DNA from: Symbiodinium natans
Taxonomy: Eukaryota; Sar; Dinophyceae; Suessiales; Symbiodiniaceae
Reading direction: 5' to 3'
Length of the DNA stretch: 64,000 nt
Assembly (NCBI GenBank): GCA_905221605.1
Contig: CAJNDS010001136.1
Coordinates: forward strand, 128,160 to 192,159
A program made the position numbers and the translations under genes. This document shows positions 1 through 10,007 of the stretch, piece after piece (the first letter of the stretch is position 1; the number at the start of each line of letters is the position of its first letter). Under the pieces are notes generated by a model, which did not search any database, had not been told where the DNA came from, and saw only the letters and a list, made by a program, of their open reading frames with translations.

Positions 1-59
1 CCTAAACCCTAAACCCTAAACCCTATAAACCCTAAACCCTAAACCCTAAACCCTAACCC
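1..59 (-). repeat. terminal telomere repeat, CCCTAAA strand
   Basis: About eight CCCTAAA units with small irregularities (CCCTATAAA, CCCTAACCCT). C-rich strand at the 5' end is the orientation expected at a left chromosome end with TTTAGGG telomeres, the type known in dinoflagellates and plants. The sequence alone cannot prove that base 1 is the true terminus. Confidence 0.75.
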
Positions 60-691
60 TGTCATGTTGGGGTTTGCGGGCACATGGAGGTGTCCAAAGG
101 TTGCTTCAGATGCGCAGGGAGGCTCGGGTCTGAAGACTGAAAGAACGGCCGCGGACCCCAAACTCTAAACCCTAAACCCTAAACCCTAAACCCTAAACCC
201 TAAACCCTAAACCCTAAACCCTAAACCCTAGTCCACAATTCTTTCAGGAACCTTGGCTCATCACAGCCTCGGCTACCCCTTAAGCATCCCGTGGCAAATT
301 GCATATGCGAGATTAGCCATATGTGTATTTCATAAGGAGGGTTTAGGGTTTAGGGCTTAGGGTTTAGGGTTTAGGGTTTAGGGTTTAGGGTTTAGGGTGG
401 ACCTCTTTTATACCCCAAACAGAACAGAAACCCCTTATCAAGGGACCGCAAATATCGGAAACCCCCACGTGTATAAGCAGCTGAGGTTTTGAGTGTTCTT
501 CTTTTTGGGGGGGACTCTTCGAGGGCGCGTTGTGGCGCACCCCCTAAACCCCACCTGAGATCCCAGAGCCCTGGGTTTTAGGGTTTAGGTTTAGGGTTCA
601 GGGTTTAGGGCCTAAACTCCTAACCCTGAACCTGCACCCTTGGGAACCCTTCAGCCCCATCCTGTCTTTTTTTGAGGGTGTAGGGCCTCAG
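60..691. other. subterminal spacer with short telomere blocks
   Basis: Two unique pieces (about 60-160 and 231-338), a C-strand block at 165-230, a G-strand block at 339-398, unique sequence to about 570, then mixed degenerate blocks. No convincing exon was found here. Confidence 0.5.
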
Positions 692-750
692 GAGACCGAG
701 GAAGAGCAGCCGACGCCTCCGAAGAAGATCAAGCAGGCAAAGCCTGAAGG
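692..750 (+). CDS. candidate exon, lysine/glutamate-rich protein
   Basis: Island between telomere-like blocks, after an AG at 690-691 and followed directly by GTTTAGGG at 751. The frame reads ETEEEQPTPPKKIKQAKPE without a stop and with mostly G/C third positions. The acidic run followed by PKK recurs in islands up to 7175, so I infer one lysine-rich, probably nuclear, protein. The donor could instead be the GA at 746. Confidence 0.45.
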
Positions 751-1410
751 GTTTAGGGTTTAGGATTTAGGGTTTAGGGTTTAGGTTGCTATGTGGCGAC
801 CTAGCCGCCCTGAACAAGCAAAGCCGGAATCCGACTCGGGTTTCTTTCTCCGAAGGTTTCACTGGGGATTTTAGTCGGGACGTTCTGGTGTGTTTAGGGC
901 TTTTTCAGCCCCAAAAACCCTAAAACCCCAAACCCTCAAACCCTAGGACCCTGAACGCTAGACCTCGGCTTCAAGTTGTCGGGGGTGTTCTTGCCCGCGC
1001 AGCGAGACGCTGAAGAGACCCCCGAGATCCCCGAAGAGCAAGGACTGGAAACAGCGCTTGCTTCTTCTTCTTCTTCTCCTTATGATCGAATGATTGAATT
1101 ATTGTTATTACCTCCTCTTATGATGATTGAATTATTGTAATTAATTTTGATATGATTGGATATATCTCTGTTACCCTTTCTAGCAGAGTAGACAAAGACA
1201 ACCACACTCTTCTTCTTGCTGTTAATTGTTTCTGGTTGTTATGATGGCTGTATTATTGCTATGACTCGGTTGCTACTTATTGTCATACCTAGTATGTATA
1301 CATATATTCTTATTCTTGGTAAAGAGACAGGTATACACAGAAAATGTATGTCTGATATTCATTCTTTGGGGGGGGGGGGGGGGGCCAGTTCGGGCAAAAC
1401 GCCCAGACTG

Positions 1411-1556
1411 GGACCCCAAACCCCAAACCCCAAACCCCAACCCCCAAACCCCAAACCCCAAACCCCAAACCCCAAACCCCAAACCCCAAACCCCAAACCC
1501 CAAACCCCAAACCCCAAACCCCAAACCCCAAACCCCAAACCCCAAACCCCAAACCC
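1411..1556 (-). repeat. CCCCAAA variant array
   Basis: About 20 near-perfect copies of CCCCAAA, a one-base variant of the telomere heptamer, next to a G13-16 run at 1370-1384. It reads through in several frames as a PKPQTPN-type repeat; these open frames are by-products of the heptamer, not genes. Confidence 0.85.
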
Positions 1557-1619
1557 GAACCCATACCTTAAAAACCCACACTCTGTTCTCCAAATTGGAG
1601 ACTTACAAGTAGCCCCCCC

Positions 1620-1810
1620 CCAACCCTAAACCCTCAACACTAAACCCTCAACCCTAAACCCTCAACCCTAAACCCTCAACCCTGAACCCTCAACCCTAAA
1701 CCCTCAACCCTAAACCCTACACCCTAAACCTTAAACCCTCAACCCTAAACCCTCAACCCTAAACCCTACACCCTTGACCCTAAACCCTGAACCCTGAACC
1801 CTCCACCCTA
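1620..1810 (-). repeat. mixed CCCTAAA / CCCTCAA array
   Basis: Degenerate C-strand telomere repeats alternating CCCTAAA and CCCTCAA, ending at the acceptor-like CCCTAG at 1806-1811 that precedes the exon candidate at 1812. Confidence 0.8.
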
Positions 1811-1811
1811 G

Positions 1812-1856
1812 AAGGAGGTAGACGAGCAACCGAAGAAGAAGGTCAAGAAGGCGCCG
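1812..1856 (+). CDS. candidate exon, lysine-rich protein
   Basis: Fifteen codons reading KEVDEQPKKKVKKAP, with G or C in 13 of 15 third positions. It is flanked by CCCTAG upstream and GTTTCGGGTTTAGGG downstream, so a C-array lies before it and a G-array after it. Same acidic-then-PKK composition as the island at 692. Start and end are in phase 0 if the GT at 1857 is the donor. Confidence 0.5.
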
Positions 1857-1860
1857 GTTT

Positions 1861-2118
1861 CGGGTTTAGGGTTTCGGGTTTAGGGTTTAGGGTTTAGGGT
1901 TGAGGGTTTAGGGTTCAGGGTTCAGGGTTTAGGGCTTAGGGTTTAGGGCTCAGGGCTTAGGGTGTGTTGGGAGTTGGGTTCCCGATTTCGCTACTGGGGG
2001 TGCAGGATTGAGGGCCTCGACGATTTGGGTAATGGAGGGTTCAGGGTTTAGGGTTTGGGGTTAAGAGTTTAGGGTTTAGATTCGGGGTCAAGAGTTTAGG
2101 GTTTAGGGTTTGGGGTTT
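1861..2118 (+). repeat. TTTAGGG array, degenerate
   Basis: G-strand repeats with TTCAGGG, TTGAGGG and TTTGGGG variants around a short unique piece at 1968-2035. A C-strand block of CCCCAAA and CCCTAAA follows at 2237-2395, so the presumed intron runs G-array to C-array. Confidence 0.75.
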
Positions 2119-2489
2119 GTGGCGTTGTTGGGGTGCTTGGTCGGGCTTGGCGCTGTCGCAGGGCATGCCAGACCCGTGCTCCAGTCGTCTCTATTTTCGG
2201 CGCTGGCTCCCCTGAACCCCCCAGACCCGAAGCCCCAGCCCCTAAACCCTAAACCCCAAACCCCAAACCCCAAACCCCAAACCCCAAACCCCAAACCCCA
2301 AACCCCAAACCCGAAACCCTAAACCCTAAACCCTAAATCCTAAACCCTAAACCCTACACCCTAGACCCCAAACCCTAAACCCTAAACCCTAACCCCCCAA
2401 ATTCCAAAACCGAAATCCTAACAGCCCCAGATTCCAAACTCTAAGCCCTAAACCCGGAAACCCCCAAAACTTTCGCAAAGTCTGCTCAG

Positions 2490-2674
2490 GACCCGGCTCC
2501 TGAGGAGCCTTGGTAGCCCTGTGGTACCCTTTTGCTCCCCTTTTTCTAGTTCAAGGTTCCATTGTTAGGGTTTAGGGTTTAGGGTTTGGGGTTTAGGGTT
2601 TACAACCCCCAAGAAGGGCACCCTTGTGGCTACCAAGGAGCCCAGCTCTTCGAAGGCAAGGAAGAGGAAGGCAG
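2490..2674 (+). CDS. candidate exon split by a small introner (2490-2504 + 2638-2674)
   Basis: Left part reads DPAPE and right part EPSSSKARKRKA. Between them lies an inverted-repeat element at 2510-2636 with a 6-bp duplication (GGAGCC). Removing 2505-2637 as a GA-AG intron joins GAG to GAG CCC AGC in phase 0 and regenerates a single copy of the target. The right part runs into GTTTAGGG at 2675. The product fits the lysine-rich protein suggested by neighbouring islands. Confidence 0.5.
2510..2636. mobile_element. introner-like inverted-repeat element, copy 1
   Basis: Terminal inverted repeats TTGGTAGCC (2510-2518) and GGCTACCAA (2628-2636) are perfect, and partial complementarity continues inward. 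GGAGCC flanks both sides (2504-2509 and 2637-2642). The interior contains TTTAGGG repeats at about 2572-2610. A second copy with the same ends lies at 59327-59427. No protein is encoded, so any transposase must act in trans. Confidence 0.65.
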
Positions 2675-3020
2675 GTTTAGGGTTTAGGGTTTAGGGTTTA
2701 GGGTTTAGGGGTCTTGGGGGTTTAGGGTTTAGGGCTTAGGGTCTTGGGTTTACGGTTTACGGTTTAGGGGTTCAGGGGTTCCCAAAGTAGGGTTATGTGG
2801 TGTAGGGTTTAGGGTTTAGGGGTTTAGGGTCGAGGGTTCAGAAGGTAGGGTTTAGCGTTTAGGGGTTTAGGGTTGAGGGGTAACGGTTTAGGGTTTAGGG
2901 TTTTCAATGTCGGGTTTAGGGTTGGGGGTTTAGAATGCAGGGCTTTTAGGGTTTGGGGTTGTTTCGGGTTTAGGGTTTGGAATTTAGGATTCAGGGTTTC
3001 TAAAATAGGGTTGTGCCCCC
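2672..3020 (+). repeat. degenerate TTTAGGG array
   Basis: G-strand repeats with many TTTACGG, TTCAGGG and TTAGGGG variants, ending in a homopolymer-rich C8-T8-G9 stretch around 3017-3043. Confidence 0.7.
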
Positions 3021-3885
3021 CCCCTTTTTTTTGGGGGGGGGGTTCTTATCCTAAGTGACCAGGGAGGGTTTGGTGGGAATTATCCTCATCTTTTTCCACA
3101 AGCTCTACGCTCTCAGATTGATGCACCAGTCATCACTCGGTCTCACGAATTGAGCGAGCCCACTGGCTTCATCAGAAACCCTAAACTCGAAACCCTAAAC
3201 CCCTAAACCCCGAAACCCTAAACCCTAAACCCTAAACCCTAAACCCTAAACCCTAAACCCCTAAACCCCGAAACCCTAAACCCGAAGCCCGAACATGGGG
3301 ACTAGTCTCAGTGGTGGTTCGGTTCGGGGCTAAGTTTTTTTTTTTTTTTGGGAGGGGGGGGGGGGGGACTCTTTGGTTTAGGGTGTAGGGTTTCGGCCTA
3401 AGGTTACGTCTTCTGCGCCGCTTTCTGCTAGGCCCTAAGCCTCCAGGCTGCTGTGTGTGCCTTTGACCAAAGGGCCCCCAGTTTGATGTTGAGAAAATCA
3501 GGCCTCCACGAGGCACCCAACCTGCAAAACACAAGTTGGAAGGGTTTAGGGTTTAGGGTTTGGGGTTTGGGGTTTAGGGTTTAGGGTTTAGGATTTGATA
3601 GGACCGGCGATTCGCAAAGCCCCTTTACATCACCATGTACTTGGTATCACCCCAACCCTCCCAGAAGCGCTTTTCCATTGGAATTTTTCTTGGTCTTTGG
3701 GCTGCAGCGAGGGGCCAGGGGTTTTGGGGTACTCAAAAAACCCCCCAAAACCGAAACGTATCATTGTAAGGTTTACATATTCATAGGGAGAGAAGGTTTA
3801 GGATTTCAGGTTTACGGTCAGTCCGTCGGGGTTGTGGGGGGGCGGGAACCCTTATCTAGAACAACCCTTAGGCGGTACTCCTCTT
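3021..3885. other. intron-like spacer without recognisable gene
   Basis: Unique sequence at 3045-3175, a C-strand block at 3176-3295, a T13/G13 homopolymer at 3335-3368, unique sequence with weak open frames at 3370-3540, a short G-strand block at 3541-3597 and unique sequence to 3885. No exon passes the composition test here. Confidence 0.5.
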
Positions 3886-4140
3886 GAGCCTAAACCCTAA
3901 ACCCTAAACCCTAAACCCTAAACCCTAAACCCTAAACCCTAAACCCTAAACCCTAAACCCTAAACCCTAAACCCTAAACCCTAAACCCTAAACCCTAAAC
4001 CCTAAACCCTAAACCCTAAACCCTAAACCCAAAACCCTAAACCATAACCCTAAACCCTAAACCCTAAACCCTAAACCCTAAACCCTAAACCCTAAACCCT
4101 AAACCCTAAACCCTAAACCCTAAACCCCACACCCTCAACC
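3886..4140 (-). repeat. long CCCTAAA array
   Basis: About 35 nearly perfect C-strand telomere units, among the longest clean arrays in the window, directly upstream of the exon candidate at 4166. Confidence 0.9.
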
Positions 4141-4165
4141 CTACGCCGGTCCCACTTCGAAGCAG

Positions 4166-4249
4166 GCCTTGGAGGCTGACCAGGAAGCCGAGGCAGCCGA
4201 GCAGGCCGCTCCTCCCAAGAAGGCGAAGAAGTCTCCGACCCCGGCGAAG
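4166..4249 (+). CDS. candidate exon, acidic and PKKAKK-rich
   Basis: Twenty-eight codons beginning ALEADQEAEAAEQAAPPKKA, then KKSPTPAK. Third positions are mostly G/C. Acceptor CAG at 4163-4165 and canonical GT at 4250. C-array precedes and G-array (4270 on) follows. The acidic helix-like run plus SP/KK motifs resembles tails of histone-like or linker-histone-like proteins; this is a compositional inference only. Confidence 0.55.
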
Positions 4250-4342
4250 GTCCCCGGATGCTGCTTGTGGGTTTAGGGTTTAGGGTTTATTGTTTAGGGT
4301 TGAGGTTTGAGGTTTAGGATCTAGGGTTCAAGAGAATCTCAG

Positions 4343-4441
4343 GCTTTCAACATGAAGAGGCCACCCAGGAAGCCCGCCTTGGACCTGGACAAAACTGCGA
4401 ACCTGAAACCGTGGCTTCAGCACTTTCAAGAGCTTGCTTAG
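4343..4441 (+). CDS. candidate exon, possibly terminal
   Basis: After the acceptor CTCAG the frame reads AFNMKRPPRKPALDLDKTAN and continues LKPWLQHFQELA to a TAG at 4439-4441. It could be a last exon, or it could splice out earlier through GA or GC within the GAGCTTGC near 4430. Composition is coding-like. Family not recognised. Confidence 0.4.
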   Translation, partial: AFNMKRPPRKPALDLDKTANLKPWLQHFQELA

Positions 4442-4584
4442 GGCTCAGGGCTATGGGCTTCGAGTCTAGGGTCTAGGGTTGAAGTTTAAAGTTTAGGGTT
4501 TAGGGTTTAGGGTTTAGGGACTCGCGTCGAGGGCTTAGGGTGAAACCCTTGAACCCTGGAACCACCGGAACCCCGGCCGGGAAG

Positions 4585-4673
4585 GTGAAACGGGAGCTTG
4601 ATGAGTCTGCTTCTCCCAAGAAGCCAAAGAAATCTCCAGAGAAGCTCCAGGCGCTTCTGAGGTTGCCAGAGGG
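4585..4673 (+). CDS. candidate exon with SPKKPKKSP motif
   Basis: After GGGAAG the frame reads VKRELDESASPKKPKKSPEK and then LQALLRLPE, and runs into GTTTAGGG at 4674. The SPKKPKKSP core is repeated in the islands at 5142 and 6426 with similar codons, so these are duplicated exons or one repeat unit per exon of the same gene. SPKK motifs bind AT-rich minor grooves in histone H1 tails. Confidence 0.5.
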
Positions 4674-5141
4674 GTTTAGGGTTTAGGGTTTAGGGTTTAG
4701 GGTTGAGGGCAAGCCTGTCCCTAAGCCATGGAAGGCCCCCCAATACGCCCTGCAAAGCCCTGTTAAGCCTTCAACCCTAAACCCTAAAACCTATCAAGCA
4801 CGGTTAAGCCCTCAGCCCTAAACTCTACCCTAAACCCTATACCCAAAACCCTAGTAAGCGCAACATATTTTGACATCTGAATTCTTACTGAAATAAGTCC
4901 TCAGCCTTATAGGGGGGGTTTAGCATTAGGGGGAGGGGGTTACAAGACCTAAACCCCAAACCCTAATCCCTAAACCCTAAACCCTCAACCCTCAACCACC
5001 TATGAAGGCTTACAAGACCTTGAGACCTTGACCTTTAGGGTTTAGGGTTTCGGGTTTCGGGTTTAGGGCTTTAGGGTTTAGGGCTGTACGGCTTTAGGGC
5101 GTTAGGGCTTTAGGGGCTTTAGGGGTTCGGGTGTTCGGCAG

Positions 5142-5198
5142 GAGGAGGCTGCTTCTCCAAAGAAGCCAAAGAAATCTCCCGCGAGGCTCCAGGACCGG
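5142..5198 (+). CDS. candidate exon with SPKKPKKSP motif (second copy)
   Basis: Nineteen codons, EEAASPKKPKKSPARLQDR, from acceptor CGGCAG to donor GTGACC. Nearly the same protein core as 4585-4673 and 6426-6485. A long TTTAGGGG array follows from 5218. Confidence 0.5.
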
Positions 5199-5217
5199 GT
5201 GACCGGACGAAAAGGGA

Positions 5218-5468
5218 TTAGGGGTTTAGGGGTTTAGGGGTTTAGGGGTTTAGGGGTTTAGGGGTTTAGGGGTTTAGGGGTTTAGGGGTTTAGGGGTTTA
5301 GGGGTTTAGGTGTTTAGGGGTTTAGGGGTTTAGGGGTTTAGGGGTTTAGGGGTTTAGGGGTTTAGGGGTTTAGGGGTTTAGGGGTTTAGGGGTTTAGGGT
5401 TTAGGGGTTTAGGTGTTGGGGGTTTAGGGGTTTAGGGGTTTAGGGGTTTAGGGGTTTAGGGGTTTAGT
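5218..5468 (+). repeat. TTTAGGGG octamer array
   Basis: About 30 copies of an 8-bp TTTAGGGG variant, with a few TTTAGGTG interruptions. The homogeneity over 250 bp suggests local amplification of one variant rather than random decay of telomere repeats. Confidence 0.9.
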
Positions 5469-6049
5469 TTGGGTTTTAGGATGATAAACGGTTGTTGCAG
5501 GGTTTGGATGCTGAACAAAAATTCAAAGCTCTATGGGCAGAATCCCGATGTAGCCCGATATCACCCGATGCAACCCCCCGGAGTGGAGTTTCTATACCGC
5601 CCCAGATCCCAGCCACTTCTTTGCACTTCACTTTCATGAACGTCCTAGACTTAGAACAACTCGATTCGGTGATTCGTTTTAGTTGTATGGCCCCCCCGGA
5701 GGCGCGGGGGGGGGGGGGGGGGGGGGTGGGCGAGGTCTCCCGAAAGCCCGGGCGCACATTGGGGTTTCGGGGTTTAGGTCAAAAGTTTAGTACTTTGTCT
5801 TTGGAAGTGCCTTTGGTTTTTGGCTCTTTTAGGGGCCCGGGCTTCTAGCCGTAAACATAAACCCGAACCCGAAGCCCACAAAGAGACCCCCTCAACCCTC
5901 AACCCTAAACCCTAAACCCTAAACCCCCCAAAAGGCCCATCACAACTGAGAGCACCTTTCTGAGAGCACCTTCAGAAAGGGCACGGAACCCCGTGAGACC
6001 CAGGAAGAACAATCAGGGCCCTGGACAGGCCTTGGTTCCCTTTGAAATT
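5469..6049. other. unique intronic spacer with G-run
   Basis: Mostly unique sequence, containing a G-run with two interruptions at 5706-5730 and a short C-strand block at 5890-5925. Open frames exist on both strands but none has exon-like boundaries. Confidence 0.4.
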
Positions 6050-6240
6050 GGGTTTAGGGTTTAGGGTTTAGGGTTTAGGGTTTAGGGTTTAGGGTTTAGG
6101 GTTTAGGGTTTAGGGTTTAGGGTTTAGGGTTTAGGGTTTAGGGTTGAGGTGTTAGGTGTTAGGTGTTAGGTGTTAGGTGTTAGGTGTTAGGTGTTAGGTG
6201 TTAGGTGTTAGGTGTTAGGTGTTAGGTGTTAGGGTTTAGG
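6050..6240 (+). repeat. TTTAGGG array followed by GTTAGGT array
   Basis: Twelve clean TTTAGGG units to about 6138, then about 14 units of GTTAGGT to 6234. The abrupt switch between two homogeneous heptamers points to independent expansion of a variant unit. Confidence 0.9.
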
Positions 6241-6425
6241 TTGCCCTGTAAGCCCTGCGAAGCAAGACAGGGCAGCCTAATTATTCATATGTCAATACCT
6301 CCAAAAACTCCAAACCCCAAAACCCCAAACCCCAAACCCTGAACCCCAAGTGCTTAATTAGGTTGGGGCCCAGGGCCCCGACAGGTTTTGGGGGGGGGGG
6401 GGGGGCAGGGTGCCAATCCTGCGAG

Positions 6426-6485
6426 GAGCAGGAGGAGGCAGCTTCCCCAAAGAAGCCAAAGAAATCTCCCGCCGGGAGGCTCCAG
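6426..6485 (+). CDS. candidate exon with SPKKPKKSP motif (third copy)
   Basis: Frame EQEEAASPKKPKKSPAGRLQ, twenty codons, from acceptor GCGAG to a GA donor (GAGCTAATTAGGG). Compared with 5142-5198 it has one extra glycine and an extended acidic start. Confidence 0.5.
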
Positions 6486-7142
6486 GAGCTAATTAGGGTT
6501 TAGGGTTTAGGGTTTAGGGTTTAGGGTTTGGGGTTTGGGGTTTAGGGTTTAGGGCTAAAGAGCTGGTACCCTAAGAGCCCCCTGCACCACAATTGGACCC
6601 CTAGCCGCTCGTCCCTACTCGAAACCCTGCACCCTACCAACCTCCCACAAACCTCCCTAGACTCTATAACCCTAGAAGCCTCTCAGCCCTAAACTATGTA
6701 AGCGCCCGTGACTTTAGTCCCGACCCCTAAGCTTGTACTTTTGGGTTTAGGGCTTCGGGCTTTTTGAGCTTAGGTTTGTTTCGGGTTTAGGGTTTGGCCT
6801 TGTAACCCTAAACCCGAAACCCTAAACCCTAATTTTGGGGCGCACCATAAAAGGGGAAGCGCTCGGAGACCTTCAAACAACCATGGGGTCCTTGGCGCCC
6901 CGGCGCTGTTCGGGTGTTAGGGTTTCAGTGAGCTACACCCTAAACCCTAAACCCTAAACCCTAAACCCTAAACCCTAAACCCTAAACCCTAAACCCTAAA
7001 CCCTAAACCCTAAACCCTAAACCCTGAACCCTGAACCCTGAACCCTAAACCCTAAACCCTAAACCCTAAACCCTAAACCCTAAAACCCTAAACCCTAAAC
7101 CTTCAGGGTTTGGGTTCCCGTGGCCCGGCCTGAAGATGCGAG
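6486..7142. other. intron-like block, G-array to C-array
   Basis: TTTAGGG repeats at 6494-6555, unique sequence, a mixed block at 6740-6830, unique sequence, then a long CCCTAAA array at 6937-7110 before the next exon candidate. Confidence 0.5.
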
Positions 7143-7175
7143 GAGAACGGCGACGCCCCCGCGAGCGACAAGAAG
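7143..7175 (+). CDS. candidate exon, small
   Basis: Eleven codons ENGDAPASDKK with G/C at every third position, after acceptor GCGAG and before GCGATC (a GC donor). Composition matches the lysine-rich exons upstream. Confidence 0.4.
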
Positions 7176-8807
7176 GCGATCCCTCAGCCCCATCACCCTA
7201 AAAGCCCTGAGCCCCTTAAAAACCCTTAAGCCCTCACGCCTAAACCCTAAAAACCCCTACAAACCCTGAAGCCCAAAAAAACCCTAAACCCTAAACCCTA
7301 AACCCTAAACCCTAAACCCTAAACCCTAAACCCTAAACCCTAAACCCTGAAGCCCCAAAAATCCTGAGGCCCAAAAGCCCGCAAGCCCTGAACACCTTAA
7401 GGAAGCCCCGGGCCGAAGCAGCGCCCCAAAAGCCCCCCCCTTTAGGGTTTAGGGTTTAGGGTTTAGGGTTTGGGGTTTAGGGTTTAGGGTTTAGGGTTTA
7501 GGGTTTAGGGTTTAGGTTCGCTCTTGGCGTTGGGCGTCGGGCGTGCTTAGGGCTTAGGGGCTTTGGGCAATCGAGCTTTGGGAGTGGGGCTTCAAATGCT
7601 TCGGGCTTGGGGCTGAGAGAATCGAGGGTTTGCGTTTGGGGTTTGGGGGTTTGGGGGTTTGTGGGTATCCCGAAGCCCAAAAGCCCAAGCCCAAGCCAGC
7701 TAAGCTTAAAGCCTCTTGAGGGTTAGGCTTTAAGGTTCCCGGGTTTAAAGGTTTTCGAGAGAATGGCTGGACTATGTCGAACTTGCGGTCACTTCTTGCG
7801 GGTCGTAGGCCCCCTCTAAAGTCCCCCCAAACCCCAAACTCCAACCCCCCAAACCCCCAAACCCCCAAAGCCCCAAACCCCAAACACCCAAAACCCCCCA
7901 AAACCCCAAAGCTTCAAAACCCCAAACTCCAAACCCTAACCCCCAAAACCCCAAAACCCAAAACCCCCCAAACCCCCAAACCCCCAAGCCCCCAAGCCCC
8001 CAAGCCCCCAACCCAAAACCATCAGCTGCTTCACTTACATGAAACAGGGTTTATATTACTGTTCTTGGTGAGTGTATATAAGGTTCCTTTTTCATATTGG
8101 TGGGGTGCAAGAAAGATATACCCTACGTCACATGGATCGGATTGGCTCTCCAAGTCCGGGAGCTGCACGCTCCCCCAAAGCGGGTTCTAGGGGCTTGCAG
8201 GCAGGGGTCGGGGAGTTTAGGATTTAGGGGTTTAGGGTTCAGGGTTTAGGGTTCAGGGGTTTAGGGTTTAGGGTTTAGGGGTTTAGGGGTTTAGGGTTTG
8301 GGGGTTTCGGGTGTTTATGCACTGGGATTTTACGGGTTCTTGGGGTGTTGAGGGAGTAGAACACTCCCGCCAGGGCCCTGGTGATAAGTCTGGACCGCCG
8401 AAGCAGGACGGGGGCAAACGGCCGCCTACTGCGACTTGTTGACGCAGCCTTTTTATGCTCGCTGTCCAGATTGAAAACACAACCTCACGCCAATGTGTGC
8501 AACCCTAAACCCTACACCCTAAACCCTAAACCCTACTTTGTTGCCCAATTGGGTTTAAGCGCAAGCGCGGCCAGGGGCTGGGACTTGAAAACTTCTGTGA
8601 CCTCTGGCAATGCGCATAGAGTCCCGCTTGAAACCCTGAAAACCATGATGCCCAAGTAGAGGAGGATATGGGTTGGGGGCCCTTCGAAACCGTCCGGGGT
8701 TGAGGGCTTTGGAGCCCTAAGCCCTAAACCCTCAACCCAAAACCATCAAGCCTAAACCCTACACGCCCCAAACCCTAAGCTCAGTCTTTGCGTTCTGCGT
8801 CTTCCCT

Positions 8808-8845
<38 letters not shown>

Positions 8846-9087
8846 AGGCCACCTGCGCAACCAAAACCCTGAACCCCCGAAGCTCTTAACCTCCACAGCC
8901 CCATGTTGTGGAGTTCTGTGGAACTAGGGTCTTGCGGATTTGAGTGTTAGGGTTCTAGTCCCTCCCCCTAAACCCTAAACCCTAAACCCTAAACCCTAAA
9001 CCCTAAACCCTAAACCCTAAACCCTAAACCCTAAACCCTAAACCCTAAACCCTAAAACCTAAACCCTAAACCCTAAACCCTCCCCAG
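7176..9087. repeat. repeat-rich block: CCCTAAA, TTTAGGG, CCCCAAA and poly-C
   Basis: CCCTAAA at 7263-7350, TTTAGGG at 7440-7515, irregular CCCCAAA-like sequence at 7815-8020, G-strand repeats at 8217-8310, unique sequence with weak open frames around 8320-8680, poly-C at 8811-8843 and a long CCCTAAA array at 8968-9080. The long open frames in the C-rich part are repeat artefacts. Confidence 0.6.
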
Positions 9088-9160
9088 CTCGCGCTGGGCC
9101 AGGACAATGCTGCCAAGCTGCGCCAAGTGCTTGGCGATCGGCAGCTGCCTAAAGGAGGCG
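9088..9160 (+). CDS. candidate exon
   Basis: Frame LALGQDNAAKLRQVLGDRQL and then PKGG, from acceptor CCCCAG to canonical donor GTGAGG. A CCCTAAA array ends just upstream. Amphipathic, coding-like, not assigned to a family. Confidence 0.45.
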
Positions 9161-9235
9161 GTGAGGGAACTTTAGGACTTGCGCTCTAAAACCCTCGAAG
9201 CCCTAAGCCTTAACCCCAAAACCCTTAAAAAAAAC

Positions 9236-9522
9236 AAATATGTATGTATGTATGCATGCATGCATGTATGTATGTATGTATGCATGCATGTATGTATGTA
9301 TGTATGTGTATACATATATGTATATATATATGTAGAAAACACATATATATATATATATAGATTTATATGTGTATTTATATTTATACTTCTATTTCTATTT
9401 ATATTTATATTTATATTTATATTTTTTATTTATATTCATATTTATATTTATATTTATATTGATATTGATATTGAGATTTATATTTATGTTATATTTATAT
9501 TTATATTTATATTTATATGGTA
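9236..9522. repeat. AT-rich microsatellites
   Basis: A GTAT/GCAT tetranucleotide tract (about 9240-9310), a TA-rich bridge, then a TTTATA hexamer tract to about 9520. It is a sharp AT-rich island in otherwise GC-rich sequence. Open frames of Y/F/I/L residues are artefacts. Confidence 0.85.
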
Positions 9523-9781
9523 GCACATATCCTGAACCCGGACGCGCTACAGGAATGTCTTCTTCTTCTGTTTATTATCGGTATTGTCAGTAGGAGCATT
9601 TTTACGTATTGTTGTTGTTATTTTGGAGGGTGGGTTTAGGCTTCTTTAGTGTTTCTCTTTTCTTCATGCACATAATTCCTGCCTACCCGTGCTCACCTAA
9701 CCTACTCCACCTTGCCTACCATCTGCAAACCCTACACCCTAAATACCAACTCGGATCAAGGAAGGCTCATACCCTGAATAC

Positions 9782-9878
9782 CCCTAAACCCTAAACCCTG
9801 AACCCCAAACCCCAAACCCCAAACCCCAAACCCTAAACCCTAAACCCTAAACCCTAAACCCTAAACCCTAAACCCTAA
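9782..9878 (-). repeat. CCCTAAA / CCCCAAA array
   Basis: C-strand repeats with a short CCCCAAA stretch in the middle, ending at the AAGG that precedes the possible exon at 9879. Confidence 0.8.
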
Positions 9879-10007
9879 GGCTCGTAGACTCGGCAAGAGC
9901 TCCACTTACATGGGGCAAGCTGGACTCGGGCAGTTCCATCCGGGCCCTCGGCGCGTAGACGTGGCGCCGTCCCAGACTCGTACTCATACCAATGCCAAGA
10001 AAGAGTG
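9879..10007 (+). CDS. possible terminal exon
   Basis: From the end of a C-array, the frame begins ARRLGKSSTYMGQAGLGQFH and runs to KKE and a TGA at about 10005-10007. Basic and serine-rich, with moderate G/C third positions. It could end the lysine-rich gene upstream, but no join was verified. Confidence 0.25.

Noticed and set aside
1-59. Other telomere blocks as evidence of many chromosome fusions
   Set aside because: Dozens of blocks in alternating orientation, correlated with exon edges, fit intron structure better than repeated end-to-end fusions.
9179-9593. Hydrophobic Y/F/I/L frames
   Set aside because: Translations of TATATT and GTAT microsatellites.
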